From Opitutaceae bacterium (GTDB taxonomy: Bacteria > Verrucomicrobiota > Verrucomicrobiia > Opitutales > Opitutaceae), in NCBI GenBank assembly GCA_024711005.1, contig JANJTQ010000022.1:1-36549 (forward strand): DNA of 36,549 nt, in the 5' to 3' direction. The notes beneath the pieces are model-generated. The model was not told the DNA's origin. It saw only the letters and a program-made list of their open reading frames with translations, and ran no database searches. How positions within the stretch are numbered: position 1 is the stretch's first letter; each line of letters starts with the position of its first letter. A program made the translations under genes and the position numbers. Shown in pieces: positions 25,148-32,585 of this stretch.

Positions 25148-25798
25148 ATGAAACTCCTGCCGAACACCAAATTCGTCCTCATTGGCGATTCCATCACCGA
25201 CGCCGGTCGCGACCCGTCCGGCGAAGCCACACCGTGGGGCGCCCCCGGGCATGGCCGCGGTTACGTCGGCCTGGTCGAGGCCTGGCTCGGTGCCACGCGC
25301 CCGCAGGACCGCATCCGCCTCATCAACCGCGGCAACAGCGGCAACACCGTCCGCGATCTCAAGGCCCGCTGGAAACCCGACGTGCTCGACCTCACCCCCG
25401 ACTGCGTCTCGATCATGATCGGAGTGAACGATGTGTGGCGCCAGTTCGACACCCCGCTCAGGCCCGAGGGCCACGTACTGAAGGATGAATACGCCCGCAC
25501 CTTGGAGGAACTCGTCACTCTCACCCGTCCGCACGTAAGCGGTCTCCTGCTCGCCACGCCGCATATCATCGAACCCAACCGGGCCGATCCCATGCGCAAG
25601 ATGATCGACGAGTACGGCAACATCGTCCGCGAGCTCGCGAAAAAATACGACGCTGTCTTCGTCGACGTCCAGGCCGCCTTCGACGAAGTCCTCGTTCACA
25701 CCCACCCGATGACGCTCGCGTGGGACCGTATTCATCCCAACACCACCGGACACATGATCATCGCCCGCACCTTTCTTAAGGCGCTTGGTGAACTCTAA
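25148..25798 (+). CDS. SGNH/GDSL hydrolase (cytoplasmic, YxiM/RGAE-like)
   Basis: 216 residues from the ATG at 25148, 16 bp after the glycosylase stop; longer in-frame starts run through that gene and are rejected. SGNH blocks are complete: [12 protein letters not shown] (block I), [11 protein letters not shown] (block II), GVND (block III) and DRIHPN (block V). The pattern resembles rhamnogalacturonan-acetylesterase-like and YxiM-type lipases. No signal peptide is present, unlike the two SGNH proteins of the polysaccharide cluster, to which it is only distantly similar. It probably acts as an intracellular esterase on an unknown substrate. It ends 7 bp before tlyA and appears to be part of the same transcription unit. 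Confidence 0.9.
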   Translation: MKLLPNTKFVLIGDSITDAGRDPSGEATPWGAPGHGRGYVGLVEAWLGATRPQDRIRLINRGNSGNTVRDLKARWKPDVLDLTPDCVSIMIGVNDVWRQFDTPLRPEGHVLKDEYARTLEELVTLTRPHVSGLLLATPHIIEPNRADPMRKMIDEYGNIVRELAKKYDAVFVDVQAAFDEVLVHTHPMTLAWDRIHPNTTGHMIIARTFLKALGEL

Positions 25799-25805
25799 AC
25801 CGGTC

Positions 25806-26555
25806 ATGGCATCCAACCGTCAACGCCTCGACGAACTCCTCGTCGCCCGCGGCCTCGCCGATTCCCGCTCGCAGGCCAAGGCGTTGATCATGTCCGGCCG
25901 CGTGCTCCACGGAACCGAGCGGCTCGACAAGCCCGGCAAGGAGTTCGCGGCCGATATCGAGCTCACGGTCGAGCAACCGCCGCGTTTCGTCTCCCGCGGC
26001 GGGGAGAAACTTCAAGGTTTCGTCGAAGCGTTCGCCATCGACCTGAACGGCGCGCATGTGCTGGACGTCGGCGCCTCCACCGGCGGCTTCACCGACTGCG
26101 CACTCCAGTCAGGGGCCGCCGATGTGGTGTGTGTCGACGTGGGCCGCGCCCAGCTCCACGCCAAGCTCCGGGCCGATCCGCGCGTCACCAATCTCGAAAA
26201 AATCAACGCACGTCGCCTTCAAGCCGCCGATCTGCCCCGATCCGAGTTCGACGCCATTGTCATGGACCTGTCGTTCATCTCGTTGAAAAGCGTGCTGCCC
26301 GCCGTATGGCCGTTTCTTGGCGATGGCGGCGTCCTGGTCGTCCTCGTCAAACCCCAGTTTGAAGCCGGCAAGGCCGAGGTAGACAAGGGCCGCGGCATCA
26401 TCCGTGACGTCGCCGTACAAGATGCCGTGCTCGCGGACATTCAATCCTTCGCCTTGGCCAATCTGGCCGGCGCGTGTCTGGTGGGAACGATGGATTCCCC
26501 CATCAAAGGAACCGACGGAAACCGCGAGTTTTTGCTGGGGCTCCGGAAGGGATGA
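25806..26555 (+). CDS. tlyA: TlyA-type rRNA 2'-O-methyltransferase
   Basis: 249 residues from the ATG at 25806; an upstream in-frame TTG overlaps the SGNH gene. Residues about 3-65 form an S4 RNA-binding domain ([20 protein letters not shown]). Residues about 75-245 are an FtsJ-like methyltransferase with motif [17 protein letters not shown]-x-G in [10 protein letters not shown], the motif [15 protein letters not shown] and [10 protein letters not shown]. TlyA methylates the 2'-O of cytidines in 16S and/or 23S rRNA in mycobacteria, where its loss gives capreomycin resistance; it was earlier called a haemolysin. In this organism only the rRNA role is expected. About 160 bp separate it from nadK, with no gene that I can support in between. 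Confidence 0.93.
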   Translation: MASNRQRLDELLVARGLADSRSQAKALIMSGRVLHGTERLDKPGKEFAADIELTVEQPPRFVSRGGEKLQGFVEAFAIDLNGAHVLDVGASTGGFTDCALQSGAADVVCVDVGRAQLHAKLRADPRVTNLEKINARRLQAADLPRSEFDAIVMDLSFISLKSVLPAVWPFLGDGGVLVVLVKPQFEAGKAEVDKGRGIIRDVAVQDAVLADIQSFALANLAGACLVGTMDSPIKGTDGNREFLLGLRKG

Positions 26556-26715
26556 TTTGCAGGAAGGAAGGATCGCCGTCGGGTGTTCCGAAGGCCAACG
26601 GAACCGCATGCGATACGAGCTCCTTTTTGTTCGGTTTAGGCGTTTTCGTGGTTTCGCCCCCTCTTAATTTAGTGCTCATTGGTGGGCATCAGTGGTTCCC
26701 CACGTTCCGATCGTC

Positions 26716-27561
26716 ATGCCGCCCATCCGCAACCTCGCCTTCGTCGTTAACGAACAGAAAGCCGACGCGCCCGAACTCGCCACCACATTGATGGCGCTCG
26801 CCGAAGACGCCGGGGTCGCGGTGAAACGGGCCGATTCTTATCCCGTCGCCGACGGATTTCTCAAGGGACAGGACGCCTGCTGCGTCATCGGAGGAGACGG
26901 CACCCTGCTGGGCATCGCCCGCGAAGCCGCACGCGAACAGGTTCCGATCATCGGCGTGAACCGCGGCAGTCTTGGCTTTCTCACGACTTTTTCAGCCGAC
27001 GAAGCGCGCTCCCACTTCACCTCCTTGTTGAAGGGGGAATTCCAAGTCACCCACCGCTCACTGCTCGAATGCTCCACCGGGCCCGGCCAGCATGACCTCG
27101 CGCTCAACGACGTCCTCATCAAAGACGAGGTCAACTCCCGCATCGTTCATCTCGAAGTGTTCGCCGACGGCGAACTGGTGACCGACTACTATTGCGACGG
27201 CCTCATTTTCTCCACGCCTACGGGTTCGACCGCCTACAACCTGTCCGCCGGCGGTCCACTGATCCACCCCACGGCCGATGTGATCGCGATGACACCCATT
27301 TGTCCTCACACGTTGAGCAACCGCTCGATCATTTTTCGCGATGGAGTGAAGCTTTTCGTTCATAATCGCAAGGAGCACTCCCGTCTGCTCGTCGCCATGG
27401 ATGGCCAGCGCAATCTCAAGGTCTGCGAAACGTCCCCGGTGGAAATCACCATCGCCAAGCAACGCCTCCTGTTGGTTCAGCGCCTCGACTACTCCCATTT
27501 CTCCGTCGTACGCACCAAGCTCAAGTGGAGCGGTGGTTACGCCGAACGGAGGAAGACCTGA
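26716..27561 (+). CDS. nadK: NAD kinase
   Basis: 281 residues from the ATG at 26716. The ATP-NAD kinase motifs are clear: GGDGTLLGIAREA near residue 55, NRGSLGFLT, the NDVLIKDE region and TPTGSTAYNLSAGGPLIHP. The enzyme makes NADP+ from NAD+ in the cytoplasm and is normally essential. A GTG eight codons upstream is an alternative start but adds nothing conserved. The stop is followed by an intergenic stretch ending in a terminator that serves the oppositely oriented EF-hand gene. Confidence 0.96.
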   Translation: MPPIRNLAFVVNEQKADAPELATTLMALAEDAGVAVKRADSYPVADGFLKGQDACCVIGGDGTLLGIAREAAREQVPIIGVNRGSLGFLTTFSADEARSHFTSLLKGEFQVTHRSLLECSTGPGQHDLALNDVLIKDEVNSRIVHLEVFADGELVTDYYCDGLIFSTPTGSTAYNLSAGGPLIHPTADVIAMTPICPHTLSNRSIIFRDGVKLFVHNRKEHSRLLVAMDGQRNLKVCETSPVEITIAKQRLLLVQRLDYSHFSVVRTKLKWSGGYAERRKT

Positions 27562-27610
27562 CCGGCCGCCCGGCGCGACCACAGCCACGAATCCGTCGCA
27601 TCCAGACACG

Positions 27611-27636
27611 AAAAAAGCGCGGCCTTTCAGCCGCGC
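27611..27636 (-). terminator. Intrinsic terminator of the EF-hand gene
   Basis: On the minus strand GCGCGGC / GCCGCGC with loop TGAAAG is followed by six T residues. It lies 26 bp past the EF-hand stop and also faces the end of nadK, so it may act in both directions, though only the minus orientation has the T-run. Confidence 0.88.
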
Positions 27637-27661
27637 CCGAACCAAATAGAAAAATCTTCGA

Positions 27662-28048
27662 TCAACTCGTCGGCTCCATCGCCGCGGCTTCTTTCTCAGC
27701 CTTCTTCTTCTCAGCCGCGGCCTTTTTCTGGTCGGCGATTTCTTTCTTCGCGGCTTTTTCTGCGGCCAGTTCGCTCTCATCAAGCTTACCGTCCTTGTTG
27801 GCGTCGTACTTTTCCAGACGCTTGGCCATTGCGCCAGCCGACTTGCTTTCCTTGTCGGCGAGCCACGCGGCCTTCTCCGTTTCGTCGAGTACGCCGTCTT
27901 TGTTGAGGTCGTATTTTTTGAGGACGGCCGCGGAGACTTTTTTCTCCTTCGGGGCCTTGGTTTCGTCGGCCCGTGAGACCGTGATTGCACAAACTGCAAC
28001 GAGCACACAAAGGGCGCCGCGCAGGGTGGAAATAGCTGGGTTTTTCAT
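27662..28048 (-). CDS. Secreted EF-hand protein with Lys/Ala/Glu-rich tail
   Basis: 128 residues from the ATG at 28048; an ATG five codons upstream is possible, but this start gives the better signal peptide (MKNPAISTLRGALCVLVAV, cut near SRA). Two EF-hand loops are intact: DLNKDGVLDETE and DANKDGKLDESE, each with Asp/Asn at positions 1, 3 and 5 and Glu at 12, so calcium binding is likely. The last 35 residues are a charged helix made almost only of Ala, Lys and Glu (KKAAAEKKKAEKEAAAM). Function is unknown; such small periplasmic EF-hand proteins are common in Planctomycetes and Verrucomicrobia. It stands alone, with its own candidate promoter and terminator. Confidence 0.85.
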   Translation of the reverse strand: MKNPAISTLRGALCVLVAVCAITVSRADETKAPKEKKVSAAVLKKYDLNKDGVLDETEKAAWLADKESKSAGAMAKRLEKYDANKDGKLDESELAAEKAAKKEIADQKKAAAEKKKAEKEAAAMEPTS

Positions 28049-28072
28049 GACAGTAATCTGCATGAAAGGCTG

Positions 28073-28100
28073 AATATAAAACGCAATGAATTTACGTAAA
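28073..28100 (-). promoter_or_regulatory. Candidate sigma-70-type promoter of the EF-hand gene
   Basis: On the minus strand TTTACG (28100-28095), a 16-bp spacer and TATATT (28078-28073) precede the start at 28048 by about 25 bp. It is the most AT-rich stretch nearby. Assigned by similarity to consensus only. Confidence 0.45.
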
Positions 28101-28111
28101 GATCATGAATT

Positions 28112-30676
28112 TTATGGTTTCATCACGAGTTGCGTACGCAGTTTTTTTTGAAAATACCTGCGTGCGAATGCCTTCAGATCGGCGATGGTCACCGCATCGA
28201 TGTGCGCGTCATACGTGGCGGCATCGTCGACCGGCAACCCATAGAGCGTGTTCAACCCGGCGTGCATTGCCCGCGCACCATTTGTCTGAAGTCCCATGCG
28301 ACGGCCGGCCTTCAGACGAGTTTGGCAGCGCACCAACTCGGTCGCGTCCACCCTGCCGGCCTGCACGCGGGCGATCTCCGCATCGATTTCGGTCAATACT
28401 TCGCTGGCGGTGGCGGGCGCGGTGCCCGCGTAAAACATAAACATACCCACATCGATTCCCGTCACGCGGCTGGACCGCACAAAATAGGCCAGTCCTTTTT
28501 CCTCCCGAACCCGTTCGAACAAGCGCGACGACATGCCGCTGAAAAGTTCATCCGCCACCTCTCCGATGTAGTAGTCGTCCGCCAGCAACCCCGGTCCGGG
28601 AAAAGCCTGGAACACCACGGCCTGTTCGCGCGGTTGCTTCTCGATAAAATCGCCCACCTCGCCCGGCTTGGTAAACACCGCCGCACGCTTGGGCGCAGCG
28701 CCCCGCGGTAGCTTGGAGAGGAAGGCCTTCAATTTCGGCCCCAGCACCTTCGGGTCAAAATCTCCCGCCGCGACCAGGACGACGTTGCCCGCCACGCCTA
28801 GGCGTTTCCACAATGCGGCAAGATCGGCCGGCTTGAGCGCGGTGAGCCCTTCGATTGTCCCGTGCGAATCAATGCCGAACGGATGAGCACCGAAAAACTT
28901 CCGGCGAACGAGCTTCTTGCCAACCGTCACCACATCGTCGGCGTCCTGTTGCAAGTCCGCGAGCTGTGCGTCGCGCTCCACCTCGAAACTCGCCCGTTTA
29001 AAGGCAGGTGTGAGCACCGCGTCCGCCAGCGCTTCGATCGCGCGTGTCGCATCGCCCGGCAGCACCTCGGCCGCGAGACCAAAGCTGTTGTTGCCCGAAA
29101 ACGGGTAGAACGAACCCCCGACCTCCTCGATGAATTTTGCAACTTCGGCGGCCGAGCGTTTCTTCGTGTCCTTGGTGAGCAAGGTCGCCAGCAGCGAAGT
29201 CGCGCCGCGCAATCCGGCCGGTTCGTGAACCGGCCCGCCTTCGCATAGCAGGCGCAGGTGGAGATTCGGCAGCCGTCGATCCGGCCGCAGCAACAGGCGC
29301 GCACCGTTTGGCAAGGTCTGCTCGACGAATGAATCGGGCACACGATCCGTTACGACGATCGTGGATGTCGCGGGTTGCGCGGTCTTGGGATTCAAGGACA
29401 CGGCGGTGACGCGTCCGGCTCCAAGATAAGCACGCAACACGCGGCGCAGGTCCGTGGCCTTCACGCGTGCGAGACGGGCGAAATACGCCTTCGCAAAGTC
29501 AATATCACCCGCCACCACCTCGGCGGCGCCGAGTCGCGACGCCTGTCCCGACATGGTCTTGCGAGTGTTGATTTCGCCGACCACCAGCTGGCGAAGCGCC
29601 TTGCGGATCTGTCCGGCGGTGAACCCCTTCGCGGCCACGCGGTCGAGTTCGTGCCGTACCGCGGCCGTCGCGGCTTCACGATTTCCTGGTTCGCAGACAA
29701 AGGAAATATAGAACAGTCCCGTCTCGCCGGGATTCCAACTGGTCGCGTCGATGCTGTGAACGAGTCGCGCTTTCTCCCTCAAGGCCTGCCAAAGCACCGA
29801 GCTGTCACCCTGCCCCAGCAGAACCGCCAACAAATCAAGGACCGGCGCATCCGGATGAGTCAGCCCGGGGATCTGCCACGAAAGCCCCGCCCGGGTCAGC
29901 TCGACATCCTCGTAGCGGTGCAGTGCGCGCGGAGCGAGTTGGGGAGGCTCCGGCAATACCAACACCGGCGCCAGCTTGGCGCGCGGCGCGGAACCGAAAT
30001 GAGCTTCAACCTGGACGCGCACGGCCTCCGGATCGACATCGCCCGCGACCACCACCACCAGATTATTGGGCACGTATCGGGCCCGATAATACGCCAGCAG
30101 ATCGTCGCGGGTGACGGCGGTGAACACGTCCTTGTAACCAATCACCGGATACCGATACGGATGCTGGCGGAACGCGGTGTCGAACAACGCCTCGCCCAGA
30201 CGATGGTCCGGGTCGTCGTTGCCCATGGCGATCTCGCGCAGGATCACGTCCTTCTCCCGCGCGACTTCGTCGGCGGGCAACGTCGAATGGAGGACAGCGT
30301 CGGCGAGCACGTCGAGCGCCACGCCCACATGCGCGGACGGCAGATCAATGTAGTAAACGGTCCGGTCAAACGTGGTGTAAGCGTTAATGTTGCCACCGTG
30401 CGCCTGCACCGTCGTCGAAATTTCACGTCCGGCTCGACGCTCCGTGCCTTTGAACAGGAGATGCTCCAAGTAGTGTGAAAGCCCCCCGCCGAGCAGTCCG
30501 CCTTCGTGAATACTGCCCGTCTTCACCCAGACTTGCACGGAAGCAACGGACGCAGATGTGTCCCTCTGCACCAGCAGAGTGAGGCCATTGGCTAGCACAG
30601 CTCGCTCGGGAGGCAGCTTCCAAAAGGTTTCGAGTAGGCGGAGATCTGAAGCGAACGAAGAATTGGATTTGGACAT
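28112..30676 (-). CDS. M16-family zinc protease with two fused M16 domains
   Basis: 854 residues from the ATG at 30676; upstream in-frame starts pass through intergenic hairpins and the 171-bp repeat and are rejected. The first domain has the inverted zinc motif HYLEH (H68, E71, H72) with the downstream glutamates of EKDVILREI, so it should be catalytic. The C-terminal half (from about 440) is a second M16 fold without HxxEH (GLRGATSLLATLLTKDT), the usual inactive partner. Two-domain M16 peptidases such as PqqL-like proteins close like a clamshell over short peptides. No clear signal peptide is seen at this start, so cellular location is uncertain. The intergenic region upstream contains several hairpins and no obvious promoter box. 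Confidence 0.92.
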   Translation of the reverse strand: MSKSNSSFASDLRLLETFWKLPPERAVLANGLTLLVQRDTSASVASVQVWVKTGSIHEGGLLGGGLSHYLEHLLFKGTERRAGREISTTVQAHGGNINAYTTFDRTVYYIDLPSAHVGVALDVLADAVLHSTLPADEVAREKDVILREIAMGNDDPDHRLGEALFDTAFRQHPYRYPVIGYKDVFTAVTRDDLLAYYRARYVPNNLVVVVAGDVDPEAVRVQVEAHFGSAPRAKLAPVLVLPEPPQLAPRALHRYEDVELTRAGLSWQIPGLTHPDAPVLDLLAVLLGQGDSSVLWQALREKARLVHSIDATSWNPGETGLFYISFVCEPGNREAATAAVRHELDRVAAKGFTAGQIRKALRQLVVGEINTRKTMSGQASRLGAAEVVAGDIDFAKAYFARLARVKATDLRRVLRAYLGAGRVTAVSLNPKTAQPATSTIVVTDRVPDSFVEQTLPNGARLLLRPDRRLPNLHLRLLCEGGPVHEPAGLRGATSLLATLLTKDTKKRSAAEVAKFIEEVGGSFYPFSGNNSFGLAAEVLPGDATRAIEALADAVLTPAFKRASFEVERDAQLADLQQDADDVVTVGKKLVRRKFFGAHPFGIDSHGTIEGLTALKPADLAALWKRLGVAGNVVLVAAGDFDPKVLGPKLKAFLSKLPRGAAPKRAAVFTKPGEVGDFIEKQPREQAVVFQAFPGPGLLADDYYIGEVADELFSGMSSRLFERVREEKGLAYFVRSSRVTGIDVGMFMFYAGTAPATASEVLTEIDAEIARVQAGRVDATELVRCQTRLKAGRRMGLQTNGARAMHAGLNTLYGLPVDDAATYDAHIDAVTIADLKAFARRYFQKKLRTQLVMKP

Positions 30677-30708
30677 GAAAAACAACGAACGATGCGCATC
30701 CCCGTTGG

Positions 30709-30736
30709 CGGTGCGAGCGGCTTTAGCTCGGCACCG
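30709..30736. repeat. REP-like hairpin
   Basis: CGGTGC-GAGC / GCTC-G-GCACCG, a 6+4 bp stem with one bulged G and a 7-nt loop, 33 bp upstream of the M16 start. The first of five palindromic structures between 30709 and 31115. Confidence 0.5.
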
Positions 30737-30751
30737 ATTTAATCTCCCCGG

Positions 30752-30793
30752 GGTGGCATGCGAGCGAGGCGATCCCGCCTGATGTCGCCACCG
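30752..30793. repeat. Nested hairpin
   Basis: Outer stem GGTGGC / GCCACC (30752-30757 with 30788-30793) encloses an inner hairpin AGGCG-ATCC-CGCCT. It lies between the M16 start and copy B of the 171-bp element. Confidence 0.45.
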
Positions 30794-30824
30794 GACACCC
30801 ACCCAACCGGACGCCGCGTCGTTG

Positions 30825-30995
30825 CTTAGCCGTAACAATTCAATTGAAGGCGGAGTGGCGGGGTAAGATGGCGAGCGATTTCGGTGGTGAATGACCAAGG
30901 AATACCCGGAGGGTATTTCGCCGGGAATGAAGCACCGAAAGGTGCCGTCAGATTACCTCGGTACGACCCTCTCAATTGAATTTTTACGGCTAAGC
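30825..30995. repeat. 171-bp structured intergenic element, copy B
   Basis: Second copy of the element at 3594-3764, in the same orientation. The outer arms pair GCTTAGCCGTAA (30825-30836) with TTACGGCTAAGC (30984-30995), then CAATTGA (30841-30847) with TCAATTG (30972-30978) after a small bulge. The inner stem pairs 30862-30873 with 30946-30957, keeping the tandem GA/GA loop. The next stem pairs TTTCGGTG (30879-30886) with CACCGAAA (30933-30940), and the terminal hairpin is AATACCC-GGA-GGGTATT (30901-30917). No open frame with a plausible product fits it. Terminal inverted repeats and two dispersed copies would suit a miniature mobile element; the conserved internal architecture would also suit an RNA. 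Confidence 0.85.
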
Positions 30996-31004
30996 CCGTT
31001 CAGG

Positions 31005-31035
31005 CGGAAACAGCCTAGGCCCGCATAGGCTTCCG
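31005..31035. repeat. Short hairpin adjoining copy B
   Basis: CGGA-AAC-AGCCTA / TAGGCT-TCCG with an 8-nt loop begins 9 bp after the end of the 171-bp element. It may belong to a larger composite repeat with it. Confidence 0.4.
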
Positions 31036-31053
31036 TACCGCCGCTCCGAGCGT

Positions 31054-31115
31054 GCAGCCGAGGTCACGAGGCTGGCTGGAGGGTGGAGAACACCCGGCCT
31101 CGTTACCTCGGCTGC
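31054..31115. repeat. 62-bp long imperfect palindrome
   Basis: Stem GCAGCCGAGGT / ACCTCGGCTGC (11 bp) continues as ACGAGG / CCTCGT and GGGTG / CACCC near the tip. It lies 7 bp beyond the stop of the minus-strand deacetylase gene. There is no T-run on either side, so it is unlikely to be a normal intrinsic terminator, but it could protect the mRNA 3' end or be a repeat element. Confidence 0.6.
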
Positions 31116-31122
31116 CAACCCC

Positions 31123-31980
31123 TCAGACCAGCGTCATCAATTTACCCGGAGGCAGGTCGACGAGTTTACCGTCCACGTTGAGCGTAATCGTCAGCGCACT
31201 CGGATTGAACGCGGTCTTTCGGTTGGCCGCGATCTGTACCCGACGGCGCGCCTCCTCGTAATCGAACAGCTCGATGTTGGTGCAGTACCACACGTCCGCA
31301 TGACCCGAGAGCGGCTTGTAGATCCGCTCGATCCCCGCCCAGTCGTTCTTGTCGAAGAACTCAAAGGCATGGCCCCAGACATAGAACACGCCCGAGTAGC
31401 GGGCGTTGCCGTGAAGTTTTTCAAATCTCTCAGGCACCGTCGGATCGGATGCGTATTGATGCGCCGTGCTCGCCCACGCAAGCGGCTCGGCGGGCGGGAA
31501 ACAGTTGGCCGCATTTTCGCACGTGCGGCTGTAGACGATACCCAAACCACGCAGCGTTTCGATGACCTGCGGACTGAATGCGCCGAACGGATAAGCCATG
31601 CCGCGCACCGGATAACCCACCAGGTCCTCGAGCGCCTTGCGGTCCTCCAGCACCTCGGTCGCGATCTGCGAAGCATCGAGCCGATCAAGCCAGGGATGCG
31701 TGACGGTATGGATCGCGACTTCGTGGCCGCGGTAAACCTCCGCGACCTCGGAGGCGTCGAGATACGTGCGCGTGCCGGACTCGACCGCGGGCTTTCCGGT
31801 CCGCTGAAGTTTGCCCGAGTTGATGTTGAAGGTGCCCTTGAGTCCCCACGCGTTGAAGGCCTCCACAACACGGCGATCAAAGGTGTGCCCGTCATCGAAA
31901 CTGGTGGTGACAGCGATGCGTTTTCCGGCGGGAAAACGGCAGATTTCAATGCGAGCAGGGACGGTGGATTCGGAGCTCAT
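31123..31980 (-). CDS. Polysaccharide deacetylase (CE4 / NodB-type)
   Basis: 285 residues, cytoplasmic by sequence (no signal peptide). The NodB fold motifs are visible: motif 1 TTSFDDGHTFDRRVV with the catalytic Asp and metal Asp, motif 2 HEVAIHTVTHPWL with the two metal histidines, and motif 3 GMAYPFGAFSPQV. Members remove N- or O-acetyl groups from chitin, peptidoglycan or xylan using a divalent metal. The C-terminus (SALTITLNVDGKLVDLPPGK) looks like a short beta extension. Lack of an export signal suggests an intracellular oligosaccharide or other small substrate. The gene stands alone. Its promoter probably lies in the AT-rich stretch from 32008, where TTGGAC-17-TTAACG can be read on the minus strand. 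Confidence 0.92.
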   Translation of the reverse strand: MSSESTVPARIEICRFPAGKRIAVTTSFDDGHTFDRRVVEAFNAWGLKGTFNINSGKLQRTGKPAVESGTRTYLDASEVAEVYRGHEVAIHTVTHPWLDRLDASQIATEVLEDRKALEDLVGYPVRGMAYPFGAFSPQVIETLRGLGIVYSRTCENAANCFPPAEPLAWASTAHQYASDPTVPERFEKLHGNARYSGVFYVWGHAFEFFDKNDWAGIERIYKPLSGHADVWYCTNIELFDYEEARRRVQIAANRKTAFNPSALTITLNVDGKLVDLPPGKLMTLV

Positions 31981-32278
31981 GAAGAAAAAAAGAATGAAAG
32001 ATCCCAGCGTTAAGCGAACTCACAAATCGTGTCCAACGCCAAACCCGAGGCGGATTTCTCTTCATTTTCAGAGGAGAAAATTATTTCGTATTTATTTATC
32101 GGATACGGAAAATTCGCTTCGGTCGGCGTCCCCAAAAACGTGAGGTTAGGCTCACTGGACACTTGCAATTCTCGCACGCTCACTGATGCTGTCGCTGCGC
32201 GGCGCATAGTGCGCCAAGCGCCCGAAGACATTATTCGGGCGTCATACCAGAACCAAAACATCCATACAGGAACATCCC
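31981..32278. promoter_or_regulatory. Divergent intergenic region between deacetylase and H1-like genes
   Basis: About 300 bp, AT-richer than its surroundings around 32060-32115, with no supportable gene. A candidate minus-strand promoter for the deacetylase is TTGGAC (32036-32031), 17 bp, TTAACG (32013-32008). On the plus strand a perfect hairpin CGCCCGAA / TTCGGGCG (32219-32241, loop GACATTA) lies 37 bp before the H1-like start and would sit in its 5' leader. Confidence 0.4.
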
Positions 32279-32398
32279 ATGGCCAAAGCCAAAAAGACCG
32301 TTAAGAAAGTCGCAGCCAAGAAACCCGCCGCCAAAAAAGCGGTGAAACCCGCCGCCAAGAAGGCTGTGAAGAAGGTTGCCGCCAAGAAAAAGAAGTAA
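32279..32398 (+). CDS. Histone H1-like lysine/alanine-rich DNA-binding peptide
   Basis: A 39-residue gene that is easily missed because of its length. The product begins MAKAKKTVKKVAAKKPAAKK and consists of Ala, Lys, Val and Pro (plus one Thr), with repeated KKVAAKK and KPAAKK units. This is the C-terminal-tail composition of histone H1 and of bacterial H1-like proteins such as chlamydial Hc1/Hc2. It should bind DNA or RNA through charge. Evidence that it is a real gene: a GGA sits about 8 bp before the ATG (rare in this window), a leader hairpin lies upstream, and two intrinsic terminators follow, the first containing its stop codon. It is short for a histone-like protein. Role in nucleoid compaction is inferred. 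Confidence 0.8.
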   Translation: MAKAKKTVKKVAAKKPAAKKAVKPAAKKAVKKVAAKKKK

Positions 32399-32422
32399 CG
32401 AGTTCGCGCTCGTTATTTTTTT
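32396..32422 (+). terminator. Intrinsic terminator overlapping the H1-like stop codon
   Basis: TAACGAG / CTCGTTA with loop TTCGCG, followed by seven T residues. The first three bases are the TAA stop codon of the H1-like gene. Confidence 0.88.
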
Positions 32423-32430
32423 GCAATCAA

Positions 32431-32462
32431 CAGCCGCCCCGTTTCGGGCGGCTGTTTTTTTT
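32431..32462 (+). terminator. Second, stronger intrinsic terminator
   Basis: CAGCCGCCC / GGGCGGCTG, a 9-bp stem with loop CGTTTC, followed by eight T residues. It lies 9 bp beyond the first terminator, giving a tandem arrangement. Confidence 0.92.
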
Positions 32463-32500
32463 GGGCTTTTTCAGAGGTAAAACAGCTCGAGCGCTTCAGC

Positions 32501-32581
32501 CGCGGCCGTGTCGGCCGCGTGGTTCGAGATCGGCTCCGAATCCCGGAGCACGCCCGACACCGGGCGTCGCTACATCGAACC
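32501..32581. repeat. REP-like palindromic cluster downstream of the acyltransferase gene
   Basis: A perfect hairpin CGCGGCCG-TGT-CGGCCGCG (32501-32519) is followed by a cloverleaf-like unit. Outer arms GGTTCGA (32521-32527) and TCGAACC (32575-32581) enclose two hairpins, GCTCCG-AATCC-CGGAGC (32533-32549) and CGCCCG-ACAC-CGGGCG (32551-32566). It ends 4 bp from the stop of the minus-strand gene at 32586. REP/BIME-type repeat is the likeliest reading. Confidence 0.6.
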
Positions 32582-32585
32582 AGCC

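Noticed and set aside
30677-30898. N-terminal 74-codon extension of the M16 protease
   Set aside because: It would translate intergenic hairpins and half of the 171-bp repeat; the ATG at 30676 starts just before conserved sequence.
31054-31115. Intrinsic terminator for the deacetylase gene
   Set aside because: Long stable stem but no T-run on either strand; kept as a palindromic repeat instead.
32521-32581. Possible tRNA suggested by GGTTCGA and a cloverleaf-like outline
   Set aside because: Arm lengths, anticodon loop and acceptor end do not fit a tRNA; better read as REP-like repeats.
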